From Xanthoparmelia taractica (taxonomy: Eukaryota; Ascomycota; Lecanoromycetes; Lecanorales; Parmeliaceae), in the NCBI GenBank assembly GCA_033085395.1, contig JANQBS010000085.1, forward strand, positions 1 to 64,000: 64,000 nt of DNA. The letters are read 5' to 3'. This document shows, piece by piece, positions 41,204 through 51,871 of this stretch; the first letter of the stretch is position 1, and each line of letters starts with the position of its first letter. Under the pieces are notes generated by a model. That model saw only the letters and a program-made list of their open reading frames with translations. It was not told where the DNA came from and ran no database searches. A program made the position numbers and the translations under genes.

Positions 41204-42269
41204 ATGACTCCCAATAAGAATAAGAGGCCGCTGCCCTCGTCTACTTCGATGGCATTTCCTGAGCCGCCAGAGACTTTCTTGCAGTGGAAAGCAGCCCTCA
41301 GGCAGGTGAATATCCTCTATACAAAGGCGCAATGGAAACATTGCGCCGCTCAATGCAATCAACTTTTATTGGAGGCAGAGACACAAGTATGGTCCTACAC
41401 CCATTAGATTCGAAGTGTCACTGAGTGAAAGTCAGCCTCATCCATTGCATGCCACCTATCTCCACTTCTACTCCGCCGTCTCAAGCGAAGCCATTGCTCG
41501 CCTCGCCCATAGTCTGTCGCCTGTCAAGATCGACCTCCTCGAGCAGGCCAAAGTCTCCTACCAAGCTGCTGCTTCATTGCTCCCTCAGGCAGATGTCGGC
41601 CACCAATATCGTACCCAATCCGACCCTGATACGCACTCTACATGTTCAACTCTGAGTGAGGAAAGATACGATCCCTGGAACGATTGTCCACCCACATCCA
41701 GCAGTTCAAGTCAGTGCGAGGAATCAATTACCGATACCTCGTTACCTTCTTCGATAAACTCGCACGCATTTCCTCAAGCTGGCACGAAGGTAATACCGTC
41801 CTCTCTGCGTATACGGAACGTCCCCAGCTTCGGAGACGAGCTCACGGACAGCGGAGACGACGAGCAATCCCTCTCACCTTGCATACACTCTCAAAGTCCT
41901 CCACAAAAGCACCGTGCATCCACAGCAGCCCAATCAGACTCCAGACCCACATCAATCACCTTCTCCGCCTCCGTCGACCCCTGGCTCCAAGCCCGCTCCT
42001 ACGAGCGCTACAACAGCTGCCTCGCCGCTTTCGCCGAAGTAATAGCTAACCACATCTCAACCGTCGACGCTCTAATTCAGAAGACGAGAGGGGTGCAAAG
42101 CGCACGGTACTTCACGAAACGACTCGCGAGCTATGGGGAGGACGAAGAAACGAAGGCCGCGAATTTGAGGTTCAGGATCGCTAGGCTCAAGGCGGGTGGG
42201 TGGAAGATGGAGCGGTTTGCGCCGGAGAGATATCAGGAGCTCTGCGCGAGGGCGTTGGCGGAATTGTGA
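41204..42269 (+). CDS. Uncharacterised fungal protein
   Basis: Two exons, 41204-41386 and 41436-42269, give 338 aa from ATG 41204. The N-terminal 100 residues look helical and tetratricopeptide-like (FLQWKAALRQVNILYTKAQW, then CNQLLLEAETQ and LEQAKVSYQAAASLLPQ), suggesting a protein-interaction module. A Ser/Pro/Asp-rich middle (about 105-220) is probably disordered. The end returns to helices with SYERYNSCLAAFAEVIANH and closes ERYQELCARALAEL. No catalytic motif or membrane segment. The intron is 49 nt with GT-AG ends and phase 0. I cannot assign a function. Confidence 0.75.
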
Positions 42270-42707
42270 GCTGGGGTTTCGGGAAGTTCAGTCATGCTCT
42301 AAGTGTTTTGCTATCTGTCTGGGCCAGACGCCCAAGGTGGCTATCCGTTTCTACCTTTGTGGGATAGTTTTTGCTTTTATTGTGTCGGTCCTTCGAGGCG
42401 TTTCTCAGCGATTATACCCAGGCGCAGGCTCTACGAAGGTCACTTTTTGTACACTATTAGTATTAGTCGAGTCTACCATTGCTCAAAATCTTGATCTCGT
42501 CCTTGATTGTTCCATATCGCAACTGATGGCGCCTCTGATATGGGACGGTTGCTTTTGGGTCAGTTACAGAGAGATGTCAATTCCAATTGATGACCACTCG
42601 AGGCAAATATGGGTATCATATGCGTATCTATCTGGCGCGCAGTCACTGATGCTCCTCAAGGTACTATGTAAATGCTCAACTCTCTCTTCCCTCGTCAAGG
42701 ACCCCCA
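42270..42707. other. Convergent 3' flanks
   Basis: Open frames here (for example 42196-42966 plus) overlap the antisense of histidyl-tRNA synthetase and have no family features. Nothing supported. Confidence 0.5.
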
Positions 42708-44473
42708 TCATGTCCCAGACTTCCCCCCTCCCGCATTCGTATCAAGCTCCTTCATACCCTCAACCAGACCATCACTCTCAGCCTTCCTCCTCAACCTTGC
42801 CCTGACCTCTTGCACCAAATCTTTCGTATCGACCATGACACCGTCTTTCTCCGGATGGCCTTCTGGCAACCCCATCTCTTTAATCTTGACTTTCCCCTGC
42901 GCCTGCTCGTCCTCTCCTAATATAACAGCGAACGGAATCCCACTCTGCTCCGCTGACTTGAACTGAGCCGGTAATTTCGGCTTCTGCTTATACGCGAACT
43001 CGGCCTTGATGCGTGCGTCCCAGAGTAACTTAGTGACCCGCATCCGCTCTTTCAGTAGCCCCGTGAAGCCCTTGCCGCCAAACGCCATGACGAAGACATC
43101 GACTTCTGTGCTTCGAACGGCCGCGGCGCCTTTGTCGGCTTCCATTCGCGCTTTCGTGATAGAGAAGATGCGGTCGACGCCGAAGGATATGCCGACGCAG
43201 GGTATTTGCGTCTTCCCCGAGAACATGCCCACGAGCTCGTCGTACCGGCCGCCTGCGGCGACGCTTCCGACGCCCACGGAAGGGTCGTTGGATCGGTCTT
43301 CGTCGAACTCGTGTGCTTTTTCCTTCTTGGCGGCTTTTTGCAGCTTTTGGCCTGTCGTGGTGGATGGCGCAGATCCCTCTGTTACGACCTCGTAGATGAC
43401 GCCGGTGTAGTAGTCCAGGCCCCGTGCCAGGCTCAGGTTGAATTCGACTTTATCCAGTATCCCAAATGCGTCCAGGTATTCGAACAATAATTCCATATCA
43501 TCTAATCCTTTGACGAGACTCTGGTTCCCCATTACGCGCTCATCCTTCCTCAAACCCTCCATCACATCCCTCCCGCCCTTCCTCTGCACGAAGTCCCAAA
43601 TCTTATCCGCGACTTCTTCGTTCAGCCCTTTCACTTCTACCATCTCCTTCTTGACCTCCTCCCATGGGCTCTTGTCCAGCTTATCCACGGCACTACTTAT
43701 AGCCCGTATTTGCTCCTTGGGCACACCACACACCTCGAATATTCCATCCAGTACGCCTCTGTGATTTATCTTAATGAGGAATCCTCCCTTCTGTGTCCAG
43801 CCAAGCCCTTGTTCCCCAAATATCTCACATATAATCCTCAGGATTTCCGCATCGGGAACCATCCGATCGTAAACCCCTGCAATATCGAAATCACACTGAT
43901 AAAATTCTCTCATCCTCCCCTTGGTCATAGCTGGTTGATCCCTGCGATACACTTTTGCGATATGATACCTCTTTATACTTTGTATTGATGAGTTCATGGC
44001 GAGCCATCGCGCAAAGGGTACAGTGAGATCGTAGCGTAGCGAGCAGGATTCTCCGCCCTGGTCCGAGAGATCGTAGATGAGTTTTGAGTCTTCGCCGTAT
44101 TTGCCGGAGAGGATTTCGCGGAGCTCGAAAACGGGGGTATCGATCGTGACGGCGCCATGGCGCTTGAAGACAGTGATTATGGCATTGAAGATGCGGTCAC
44201 GGATTACCATGTCTTTACCCTCCCCTGGTGAAGATGTTAGCGGCGGATCAGGTAGTGAAGAGGGGAAAATAGTATACAGTCTTTCGTTCCCTTGGGAGTC
44301 TTGAGCTGGTAAGAGACTTTGTCTTTCCCCATGTCTGCGGTCTCTGGAATGATTGTTTGGCTAGAAAAGGCTCTTTTGTAGAAGGAAGAAGGGTTGATCT
44401 TATGATTAATTGGAGGAACAATGTTTGATTTGAGGCAGTCAAGCCGGGCAACGGCTCTGTAATTATACCGCAT
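42708..44473 (-). CDS. HTS1: Histidyl-tRNA synthetase, probably dual mitochondrial/cytosolic
   Basis: A class II synthetase charging tRNA-His. Exons 44278-44473 and 42708-44224 give 570 aa. Motif 2 region RYDLTVPFARWLA, EFYQCDFDIAG, the histidine motif ARGLDYYTGVIYEV and SVAAGGRYDELVGMF are present, followed by the anticodon-binding domain. The protein from ATG 44473 begins with about 47 residues rich in Arg/Lys/Ser and free of acidic residues except one (MRYNYRAVARLDCLK...), which looks like a mitochondrial presequence. A second in-frame ATG at 44332 (MGKDKVSYQL) would give the cytosolic form, as known for yeast HTS1. This dual use is inference from sequence and the yeast case. Confidence 0.93.
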
Positions 44474-44625
44474 GCAAGCTCGCAGGGTGACTCACTCTCA
44501 GACTGATATTGACTGCGCATATTTGCGCTTAATGCTCACCGTAGGGTACCACCGTAGCGGAGGCTCGGCCTATGATCTTCCACTACCTCTCTAACATTAT
44601 ACTATTCACTGTTTGGTACGCTGAC

Positions 44626-46966
44626 ATGGCTCCACATCCGGGCATTGATACCAATCATATCCGGGAAAAGGCACGCAAAGACCTCCTGGATTTGCTCGAA
44701 GGCGTATGTAAGGCTCAACAACAAACCCTTGAGAAGCCAGGCAGAGGCTAAAGCTTTCGCAGGTCCGTGGAAAGAAGAACTTGGTGATCGAAAAATCACT
44801 TGCGGGACCCATTGGGATCTTTGTCAAGTTCTCTACTCTTCAGGATCATGGTGTCGACAAGGTCTTCTTCCTGGAGAACGATAATGTCGATGCTTCCCAA
44901 AAGAATGTCATCTTCTTGGCGAGAGGAGAGAAGGCGAACCAGCCTATAGCTGTTGCTGGTATGTATGTGCTAGGGTTCCACATTCTACATTATCTTCGCT
45001 CTCTTGTCTCGATCTTAAGTATATTCCCATTCGACAATGCCTAAAGGAGCTACAGCATGGGAGGGATCATAAAGTAGATTACGTAGACATTCTTCTACTC
45101 TACTTGATCAGTCTTGATCCCGAAATGGATGAAACAAACGTAGTCAGCTCGATCTATAGCGTTGTCCTGCGGTTGCAATAGGCCCTACGCCATCATTACT
45201 TGCTGACATTTCTGTTCTGTGCAGAACAGATCAAAAGATTACAGAAGCAAAGCAGCATTGAGCATGAGTTCTCTGTTGTCTGGGTTCCACGACGTACACT
45301 AGTGTGCAACAAAATCTTGGAAGAAGCAGGTGTCTTGGGTGATGTTGGGGTGGAGGAATTCCCTCTACACTTCATACCGTTGGAAGAAGACGTGCTTTCC
45401 TTATGCCTCGATGACTCTTTCAGCGATTTGTACCTGGTATGATGAGCAGTATGTTTCCTAAAGCCAATACATACTGATAAGAGGTAGCGGAAGGATCCAA
45501 CTTCGATATTCCTGGCTGCTCAGGCGCTCATGCCTATCCAACAAGCCCATGGCCTATTCCCACGCATCATCGGCAAGGGTGATAATGCGCATAGGTTGAT
45601 GGAGCTGCTGTTGCGCATGCGCTCAGAAGCGGCTGCAGACGAAAGCTCTACGTCCAAGTTCGGCTTGATGCCAAGCGCATCTATCGAGAGCTTGATTGTT
45701 ATAGATCGAGAGATCGATTTTGTAACCGTGCTCTTGACTCAGCTTACCTACGAAGGCTTGATAGATGAGATGTTTGGCATTCAGCACAATCAAGCCGAGA
45801 TTGACACCTCCATCGTCGGCCCATCGCCTGGAGCTCAACAGTCCGGAAGGAGTCCAGCTGCGCCAGCACAGCAAGGCTTGAAAAGCAAGATACAGCTTGA
45901 TTCTTCGGACAAGCTTTTCGAACAGCTTCGAGATGCTAACGGTGCAATAGTGGATGGCTTATTGAACAAGGTCGCTCGGCGCTTGCAAAGTGACATGGAA
46001 AGCCGCCATACGGCCAAAACCACCTCTGAAATCCGAGACTTTGTAAACAAACTTCCAGGATACCAGACTGAGCAGCAAAGCCTGAAGACGCACATCGGTC
46101 TGACGGAAGAGATTATGAAGAACACTCAAGGCGAAATCTTTCGTCGCACTCTCGAAGTGCAGCAAAATCTCTATGATGGCTCCGACCCATTATACCAACA
46201 TGACACCATGGAAGAGCTCATCTCTCGTGATATCCCGCTCGCCACTATTCTCCGCCTTCTATGTCTCGAATCCTGCATCTCAGGTGGTTTGCGACCCAAA
46301 GACCTCGACAACTTCAAACGCCAAATTCTCCACGCTTACGGCTACCAACATCTCCTCACCCTGGATGCTCTCGATAAGATGGGGCTTCTGTCATCTCGGA
46401 CATCTGCAAACGTACTTCTCAACCCTATTGGTATGGGCGGGGGTGCAGCTGAAGCCACAAAGACGAACTACAACTATCTTCGTAGGGTCCTTAAACTAGT
46501 AGTAGACGAAGTCAACGAACAAAACCCGAATGACATTGCTTATGTCTACAGTGGCTACGCCCCATTGTCCGTCCGTCTTGTCCAATCCATCATCCAGAAA
46601 CAACAGCTCTTGACCATCACCAAAGGCGCCCCCGCCGCCTCCAGTGGAATCAGCAACGCTGCACACGGTTGGCAAGGCTTTGAAGAAGCACTTCGCAACA
46701 CTAAAGGTGAGACATTTAATAAAGTGCAGAAAGGAGATGACCAGGCAGTCAAGACGAGACACATGCTTGCTGGTACTGCGGGAAAGGCAAAGACTGTTGT
46801 GGTTATGTTCTTGGGTGGAGTAACATACACTGAGATCGCGGCGCTGAGATTCGTGGCGAAAAGAGAGGAGGGGAGGAGAAAGATTCTGATCTGTACAACT
46901 GATATTATAAGTGGGAATCGGATGATGGAGGCAGCGATAGAGAAAGAAGATTTTGGGAAAGGTTAA
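44626..46966 (+). CDS. VPS33: Vacuolar sorting Sec1/Munc18 protein Vps33
   Basis: The SM-family subunit of HOPS/CORVET tethers, which templates SNARE assembly at endosome and vacuole. Exons 44626-44703, 44763-44958, 45225-45436 and 45488-46966 give 654 aa. The family signature includes KNLVIEKSLAGPIGIFVKFS, VDKVFFLEN, VVWVPRRTLVCNKILEEAGV, FPLHFIPLEEDVLSL, then DPTSIFLAAQALMPIQQ, SLIVIDREIDFVTVLLTQLTYEGLIDE, LESCISGGLRPKDLDNFKRQ and VVMFLGGVTYTEIAALRFVA. Intron 2 is long (266 nt). The VPS33 and HTS1 start codons are divergent, only about 150 bp apart. Confidence 0.92.
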
Positions 46967-47312
46967 GGTGGTGAGAAGCAAGTTTGTTGGTTCTCCGGTA
47001 TTGTGCACCCTTCAATCAATGCCCTGAAGATAAGGTACTTTAGTGCATCGATGCCAAGAGATATTGCGCGGTAAAGTACGCGCGCTGTGCCATATCTTAG
47101 CGATGAAGATCCCCGGCTAGGGCAGACGTGCTTGCTGCTTTGGGAGCTCAATGTTGTATACTGTACCTTTGCTACCTAAGTACTCTTCTGCATCCACCAG
47201 CTGCAAATCCTAGCTGCCTAAAACCTACTCCCTAGTTCCTCACTTCTTCCATTTCTCACTTATAACTTCCTCTTTGACCTGACCTTCTGTTGCCTTAATC
47301 GTTCCCCACCCT
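46967..47312. other. Region between VPS33 and UBE2W-like gene
   Basis: About 345 bp between two plus-strand genes, ending in a C/T-rich leader. No feature supported. Confidence 0.5.
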
Positions 47313-47990
47313 ATGGCGTTCGCCAATAAACGTCTAGGAAAGGTGAGACCCTCTCATTCCCACAAGTTTTTGCTACTGACACTGCCTCTAGGAACTCACC
47401 AAGGTAATTCCGTGACATGTTTTCGCTCCAATTCCTACCATACGAGCTAAATTTACGGACTTCAGATCCAACAATCCCTTCCCCCAGGTATTGAACTGGT
47501 CACCGCCCCCGACTTCAGACAATGGGAAATGGACATTCGTGTGTTAGACGCAAACCCCCTTTACTTGGATCAGATATACCGCCTGCGCTTTCGATTTAGC
47601 AGTCATTATCCAATTGGTAATCCCCGCCTTCCCCTATTGCCCCTCCTGTCCATCACCACCTTGCACCCTTTCCAAACCTCACTTTGGGCAATGCTGATCC
47701 TCCTCAATCCAACAGAAGCTCCTGAAGTCACCTTCGTCCCCCTCTCGCAGCCCCATCGTACCATCCCCATTCATCCGCACATCTACTCTAACGGCATCAT
47801 CTGTCTCGACCTGCTTGGCACCCAAGGCTGGTCGCCCGTCCAAAATGTCGAGTCTGTATGCATGAGTCTTCAGAGCATGCTAACCGGAAATACGAAAAAC
47901 GAGCGGCCACCTGGCGATGAGGAATTTGTCAGGAGGAACACGCAGCGGCCGAGGGACATTCGGTTCGTCTACGAAGATAACTCTGTTTGA
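47313..47990 (+). CDS. UBE2W: Ubiquitin-conjugating enzyme E2, UBE2W-like
   Basis: An E2 enzyme; UBE2W-type E2s transfer ubiquitin to N-terminal alpha-amino groups. Exons 47313-47342, 47392-47403 (12 nt), 47466-47616 and 47716-47990 give 155 aa, the usual size. It starts MAFANKRLGKELTKIQQSLP, typical for the E2 N-terminal helix. The active-site region is HPHIYSNGIICLDLLGTQGW, with the catalytic Cys in IICLDLL and the UBE2W-style HPHIYSNG in place of the canonical HPN triad. It continues PVQNVESVCMSLQSMLTG and RRPxD-like end NERPPGDEEF. All junctions are GT-AG. The gene lies directly upstream of UBA3 on the same strand. Confidence 0.88.
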
Positions 47991-48472
47991 TGTGGATTTG
48001 GATGAAAGGGAAGACATGGGAGGGCTAGGTTGGAGAGACGAGGCGCAAGGTTGGAGTTAACGAAATGAGATTGTGGATTCAGCGAGGCGTTCTTGTAGGC
48101 GAACACTTGGGTCGAAACGCTTGCCCGAAGGAAGTAATGAATCTTGAAGAGTTCGAAAGCAGCAGCAAGGTAATCTGATGGCTTCTTAATTGCTATATGG
48201 GTATATATAAAGGAGTGCTACTTGATGATATCCAACTCTTGTCTAAAGACAATATGAAAGTTTCAATTCTCTAGGATTTTGTTGTAGACATTTATTTCTT
48301 GTTGAGCCAATCGCTCGGTTCAATCTCAACATTCGGCTGCTAGTGGCTTTTGTAGTTTTTATGTCCGACAACTAGCAAGTCATTCGTTATTTGACTTCCT
48401 CTATATGACACATGTAGAAGCTTTACTTGCGTTCGGCTTTGACGCTCCTTGCATTTCGAAGCACATTTCAAG
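47991..48472. other. Region between UBE2W-like gene and UBA3
   Basis: 3' flank and promoter; a minus-strand open frame spanning 48340-48720 overlaps UBA3 exons and lacks motifs. No feature supported. Confidence 0.5.
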
Positions 48473-50018
48473 ATGTCTACTGTAACCAACGGGAATGGCA
48501 ATCCAAGGGAGAGATGGTAAAGATTCCAATTGACTTGAAGACGATGAGACAAGACTACTGACACGCTTCCTAGGACATACCTCGACAATCTCTTAAACAA
48601 GCCTGGTCCGGCATCTGACCCTGATTGGGTTCCTGGCCCAGAGACGATCCATGCTCTGGAGTCGTCAAAGGTCCTGTCAGTGAGGATATAAGCCTCCCGC
48701 AGCGCTCGACACACTAACAAGCCGTAGTGTCATGTATGTGCTTGCCATGTGCTCGAAAACATCCTATGATCCTGATGGGCTACAGAGGGGCTGGGGGATT
48801 AGGATGCGAGATTCTAAAGAATCTAGCCCTTTCCGGGTTTAAAGACATCCATGTTATTGACATGGGTACGCGTCCCTAAGCAGGATCTCTCGAACAGGTT
48901 CTGACGAGAATTAGACACCATTGACGTTTCCAATCTGAATCGTCAATTCCTATTCCGGGAAGCTGATGTCGGCAAGTCAAAGGCCGAAGTGGCAGCTGCT
49001 TTCGTTGAGAAGAGAGTTAAAGGCGTTAAGATCACTCCATACAATGGCAAAATCCAAGACAAGGACGAGGAATACTACATGCAGTTTAAGATGGTCATCT
49101 GCGGTCTCGATAGCATTGAGGCAAGACGATGGATCAATGCTACTTTGGTAGATATGGTCGACATGGAGGATCCTGAGAGCTTGAAACCACTCATTGATGG
49201 AGGAACCGAAGGTTGGTGCAAAAGCCTACTCAGTCTGCATACCAAAAGCTGATAGGGTTTAAGGGTTCAAGGGCCAAGCCAGAGTCATTTTACCCACCAT
49301 GAATTCTTGCATCGAATGTCAGCTGGGTATGCACGCTCCTCGCGCCGCTGTACCATTGTGTACTCTAGCGACCATACCGCGGCAACCATCACACTGTATA
49401 GAGTGGGCGCACATTATTGCATGGGAAGAGCATCGCAAAGACGAAGTGCTCGACACGGACGACCCCGAACATATCACTTGGCTTTACCATAAAGCTTTGG
49501 CCCGTGCCCAAGACTTCAACATCCTAGGGGTCACCTATTCGTTGACCCAAGGAGTCGTCAAAAATATCATACCAGCCATCGCATCCACAAATGCGATTAT
49601 TGCTGCAAGCTGCTGTAACGAAGCGTTCAAGATTGCAACGAGCTGCAATCCGTTCCTCCAGAATTACATGATGTACAGTGGAGACGAAGGTGTCTATACA
49701 TACACGTTCGAGACTGAAAGGAAAGAGGACTGTCCTGTATGTGGGAACCTGGCTAGAAATTTGACGGTCAATCCCAATATAACATTGCAAGAGTTCATCG
49801 ACAGCTTGGGCGAGCGAGCAGAAGCGCAGCTTAAAAAGCCCACCTTAAGGAGCGAGGAGAAGTCTCTATATTCTCAATTTCCGCAATCGCTTAGAGAGCA
49901 GACGGCACCGAATCTCTCGAAGAAGCTTTCGGAATTGGTAGTTGATGGAGAAGAGATTGGCGTTTCCGACCCAGCTTTCACCATCGCCTTTAAGTACAAG
50001 CTTATCTTCGGCCCTTGA
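48473..50018 (+). CDS. UBA3: NEDD8-activating enzyme E1 catalytic subunit
   Basis: With Ula1/APPBP1 it activates NEDD8 (Rub1) for cullin modification. Exons 48473-48516, 48574-48675, 48728-48733 (6 nt), 48786-48865, 48915-49211 and 49264-50018 give 427 aa, the family length. The adenylation core reads SSKVLVIGAGGLGCEILKNL, with the V-I pair supplied by the 6-nt exon, then DMDTIDVSNLNRQFLFR and LIDGGTEGFKGQARVILP. Cys residues of the zinc site (CIEC; CPVC) and the thioester Cys in PLCTLATIPR are present. LTQGVVKNIIPAIASTNAII and the ubiquitin-fold end PNLSKKLSELVVDGEEIGVSD complete it. All six exons agree in phase. Confidence 0.92.
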
Positions 50019-50411
50019 TCCGTGACAATATTGACGGCCACTTCCCTCTATCGAGGGCCATCAACTTGGTGACCTTACAGACGTCGAACGACGCGCCTCC
50101 TCGCGGGGCTCCCGCAATCGGTCCTGGTACTTACTCCAGCCCGTCTAGTTAGGCAAAACCACAACCGCTAGATCGCCCCTTGACAGTATTCCTCACAAAT
50201 CACGAAGACATTGTGAGACAAGATCTCTCACGGCGTTTACCGTGGACTCTGAGGACTTGACGCTCGAATCTGCAAATATGTTGATATAGTCTCAACTATA
50301 ACCCAAGGCAAGGCCTCGAATGGCAGGGATCAGCCCTGAGGCTACTCAAATCTATGATTCCCAAGCGCCTTGCAATGCCGCTTCTTCATCATGCAATCGT
50401 ATCCCGTCCTC
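50019..50411. other. Convergent 3' flanks UBA3/RPC40
   Basis: About 390 bp with no supported coding frame or RNA. Confidence 0.5.
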
Positions 50412-51652
50412 TCACCTCATTACATTTGCAAATTGTCGCTTGAGCCGACTGCATTTCGCTTTGAGTGTCTTTACACTCTCAAGGAACAAGTAGTCGCTAT
50501 CGAACTGCCCAGTGCTCTCGACACTGAAGATGAAATGATCCCTAACCCTTCCCAACTTTACCTTCCCCTGGAACTCTTCGTGTCTTAGGCACTCCCTGCT
50601 CACAGTATCCTTGTACGTATTCCTGACCACTGCCTTCTTCTGCCCAGCCATTCCCTCCAACTCCTTGTCAATCTCGCTCTCTTCCTCCGTCACATCCTCT
50701 AACTCAATGACGCCCCTTGGGAAGCATCTAGCAAATTTCCTAGCGTCATTCCCAACAATGGGCTTGACAATATCAATCGTCGGCAACAATCGATACGTCG
50801 CCGTAGCCACAGGGCTGAATTTTGCATGATCTGCTCCAATTCCCTTAATACAATGCATGTCCAGATCGATGACCTGCCCCGGGCGCATTTTCGCGAGCAA
50901 TATTTCGGGATTCACAGGCCGAACATGGCCATCTGGCTCCGGAAACTCCTTATTCTGCCGTCCTGTAGGTTCGAAGGTGATTTGCTTCGCATACACACTC
51001 GAATTAACGTACAACTTCTCTGGATCCGTCTCACCACTCTTAACACCCTCTGCGCCTCTCCACTCGCACTCTACATGCAGTTTCAGAACGATCGTGTTGT
51101 TATCCGCCGCAGTGTCTCTGTCATCTCCTCCCTCGTCATCATCCTGTGTTGGGGGTTTCTTGTAAAATTGCAACCAATTCAGCCCTGAGCGGGAGGCTGT
51201 TAAAGGAACTAGACCGAGCCGTGCAGCGAGGACTTCGTCTTGCACTATCGAAGTATTGTTGTGAATAAAGACGTACTCAATGGCTAAAGTTGGAATTTCA
51301 GCGATCATGATGCGGCGGAAGGCATTGGCGATACTGGCGTCGATGCCGATGAGGGAGAAGGAGGCATCGAGGGGTTCGTTCTTGTGGAATTGGATTCGAA
51401 AATTCTTTTAGGCTTGTCAGGACCGGCAATGAGAAGGTGGGGAGGCAAGTACTTTTGAGAAATCGTCGAGGCTCCATTCGTGGTTTTCGCCTGGGTGGTG
51501 ACCGGGGAAGTCAGTGGACGTGACATTCGTGACCGTTTCGGCGTTGACGCCTACGATCTTTGTGAAATTAGCCGATAGAAATTGGAGAAGCTATTTGGTA
51601 TTCATACCTTCCGCCGCCGAGCTTCATCGGGGGATATTGGCTCTGGAGCCAT
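50412..51652 (-). CDS. RPC40: RNA polymerase I and III subunit RPAC1 (AC40)
   Basis: The alpha-like subunit shared by RNA polymerases I and III, pairing with AC19. Exons 51608-51652, 51453-51557 and 50412-51404 give 380 aa. The dimerisation domain is clear: FRIQFHKNEPLDASFSLIGI, DASIANAFRRIMIAEIPTLA, IEYVFIHNNTSIVQDEVLAARLGLVPL. Later come HCIKGIGADHAKFSPVATAT and RDHFIFSVESTGQ. The second and third exons start after AAAG acceptors, which fit frame and motif. Divergent from the complex I gene, with 219 bp between start codons. Confidence 0.92.
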
Positions 51653-51871
51653 GATAGTCGCGAATTCATGATTTTCGCACCATGATTCGAACAAAGCTTC
51701 AAAAAGTTTGAGCGCGCCAAAGCGGCAAACAGCCGCAAGCGGAGAAAGTCAAGTGCATCATCGAGCTCAATATATCCCATAGGCGGCAAATTCCTTCGAC
51801 TCCACTCCAACAGTGTCTCTGATACCTCTCCGACTCTCCTTTAACCCCTTTTTCTCCGGCCATCGGACACA
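51653..51871. promoter_or_regulatory. Short bidirectional promoter RPC40 / nuo-49
   Basis: Only 219 bp separate the divergent ATGs of RPC40 (51652, minus) and the 49-kDa complex I subunit (51872, plus). Both promoters and leaders must fit here. The part next to 51872 is C/T-rich. No TATA box was recognised. Confidence 0.6.

Noticed and set aside
42196..42966. Plus-strand 256-aa frame
   Set aside because: Overlaps the end of the neighbouring gene and the antisense of HTS1; no family features.
47313..50018. UBE2W-like E2 and UBA3 as a functional gene cluster
   Set aside because: UBA3 serves NEDD8 through its own E2 (Ubc12); adjacency of two ubiquitin-type genes is probably chance.
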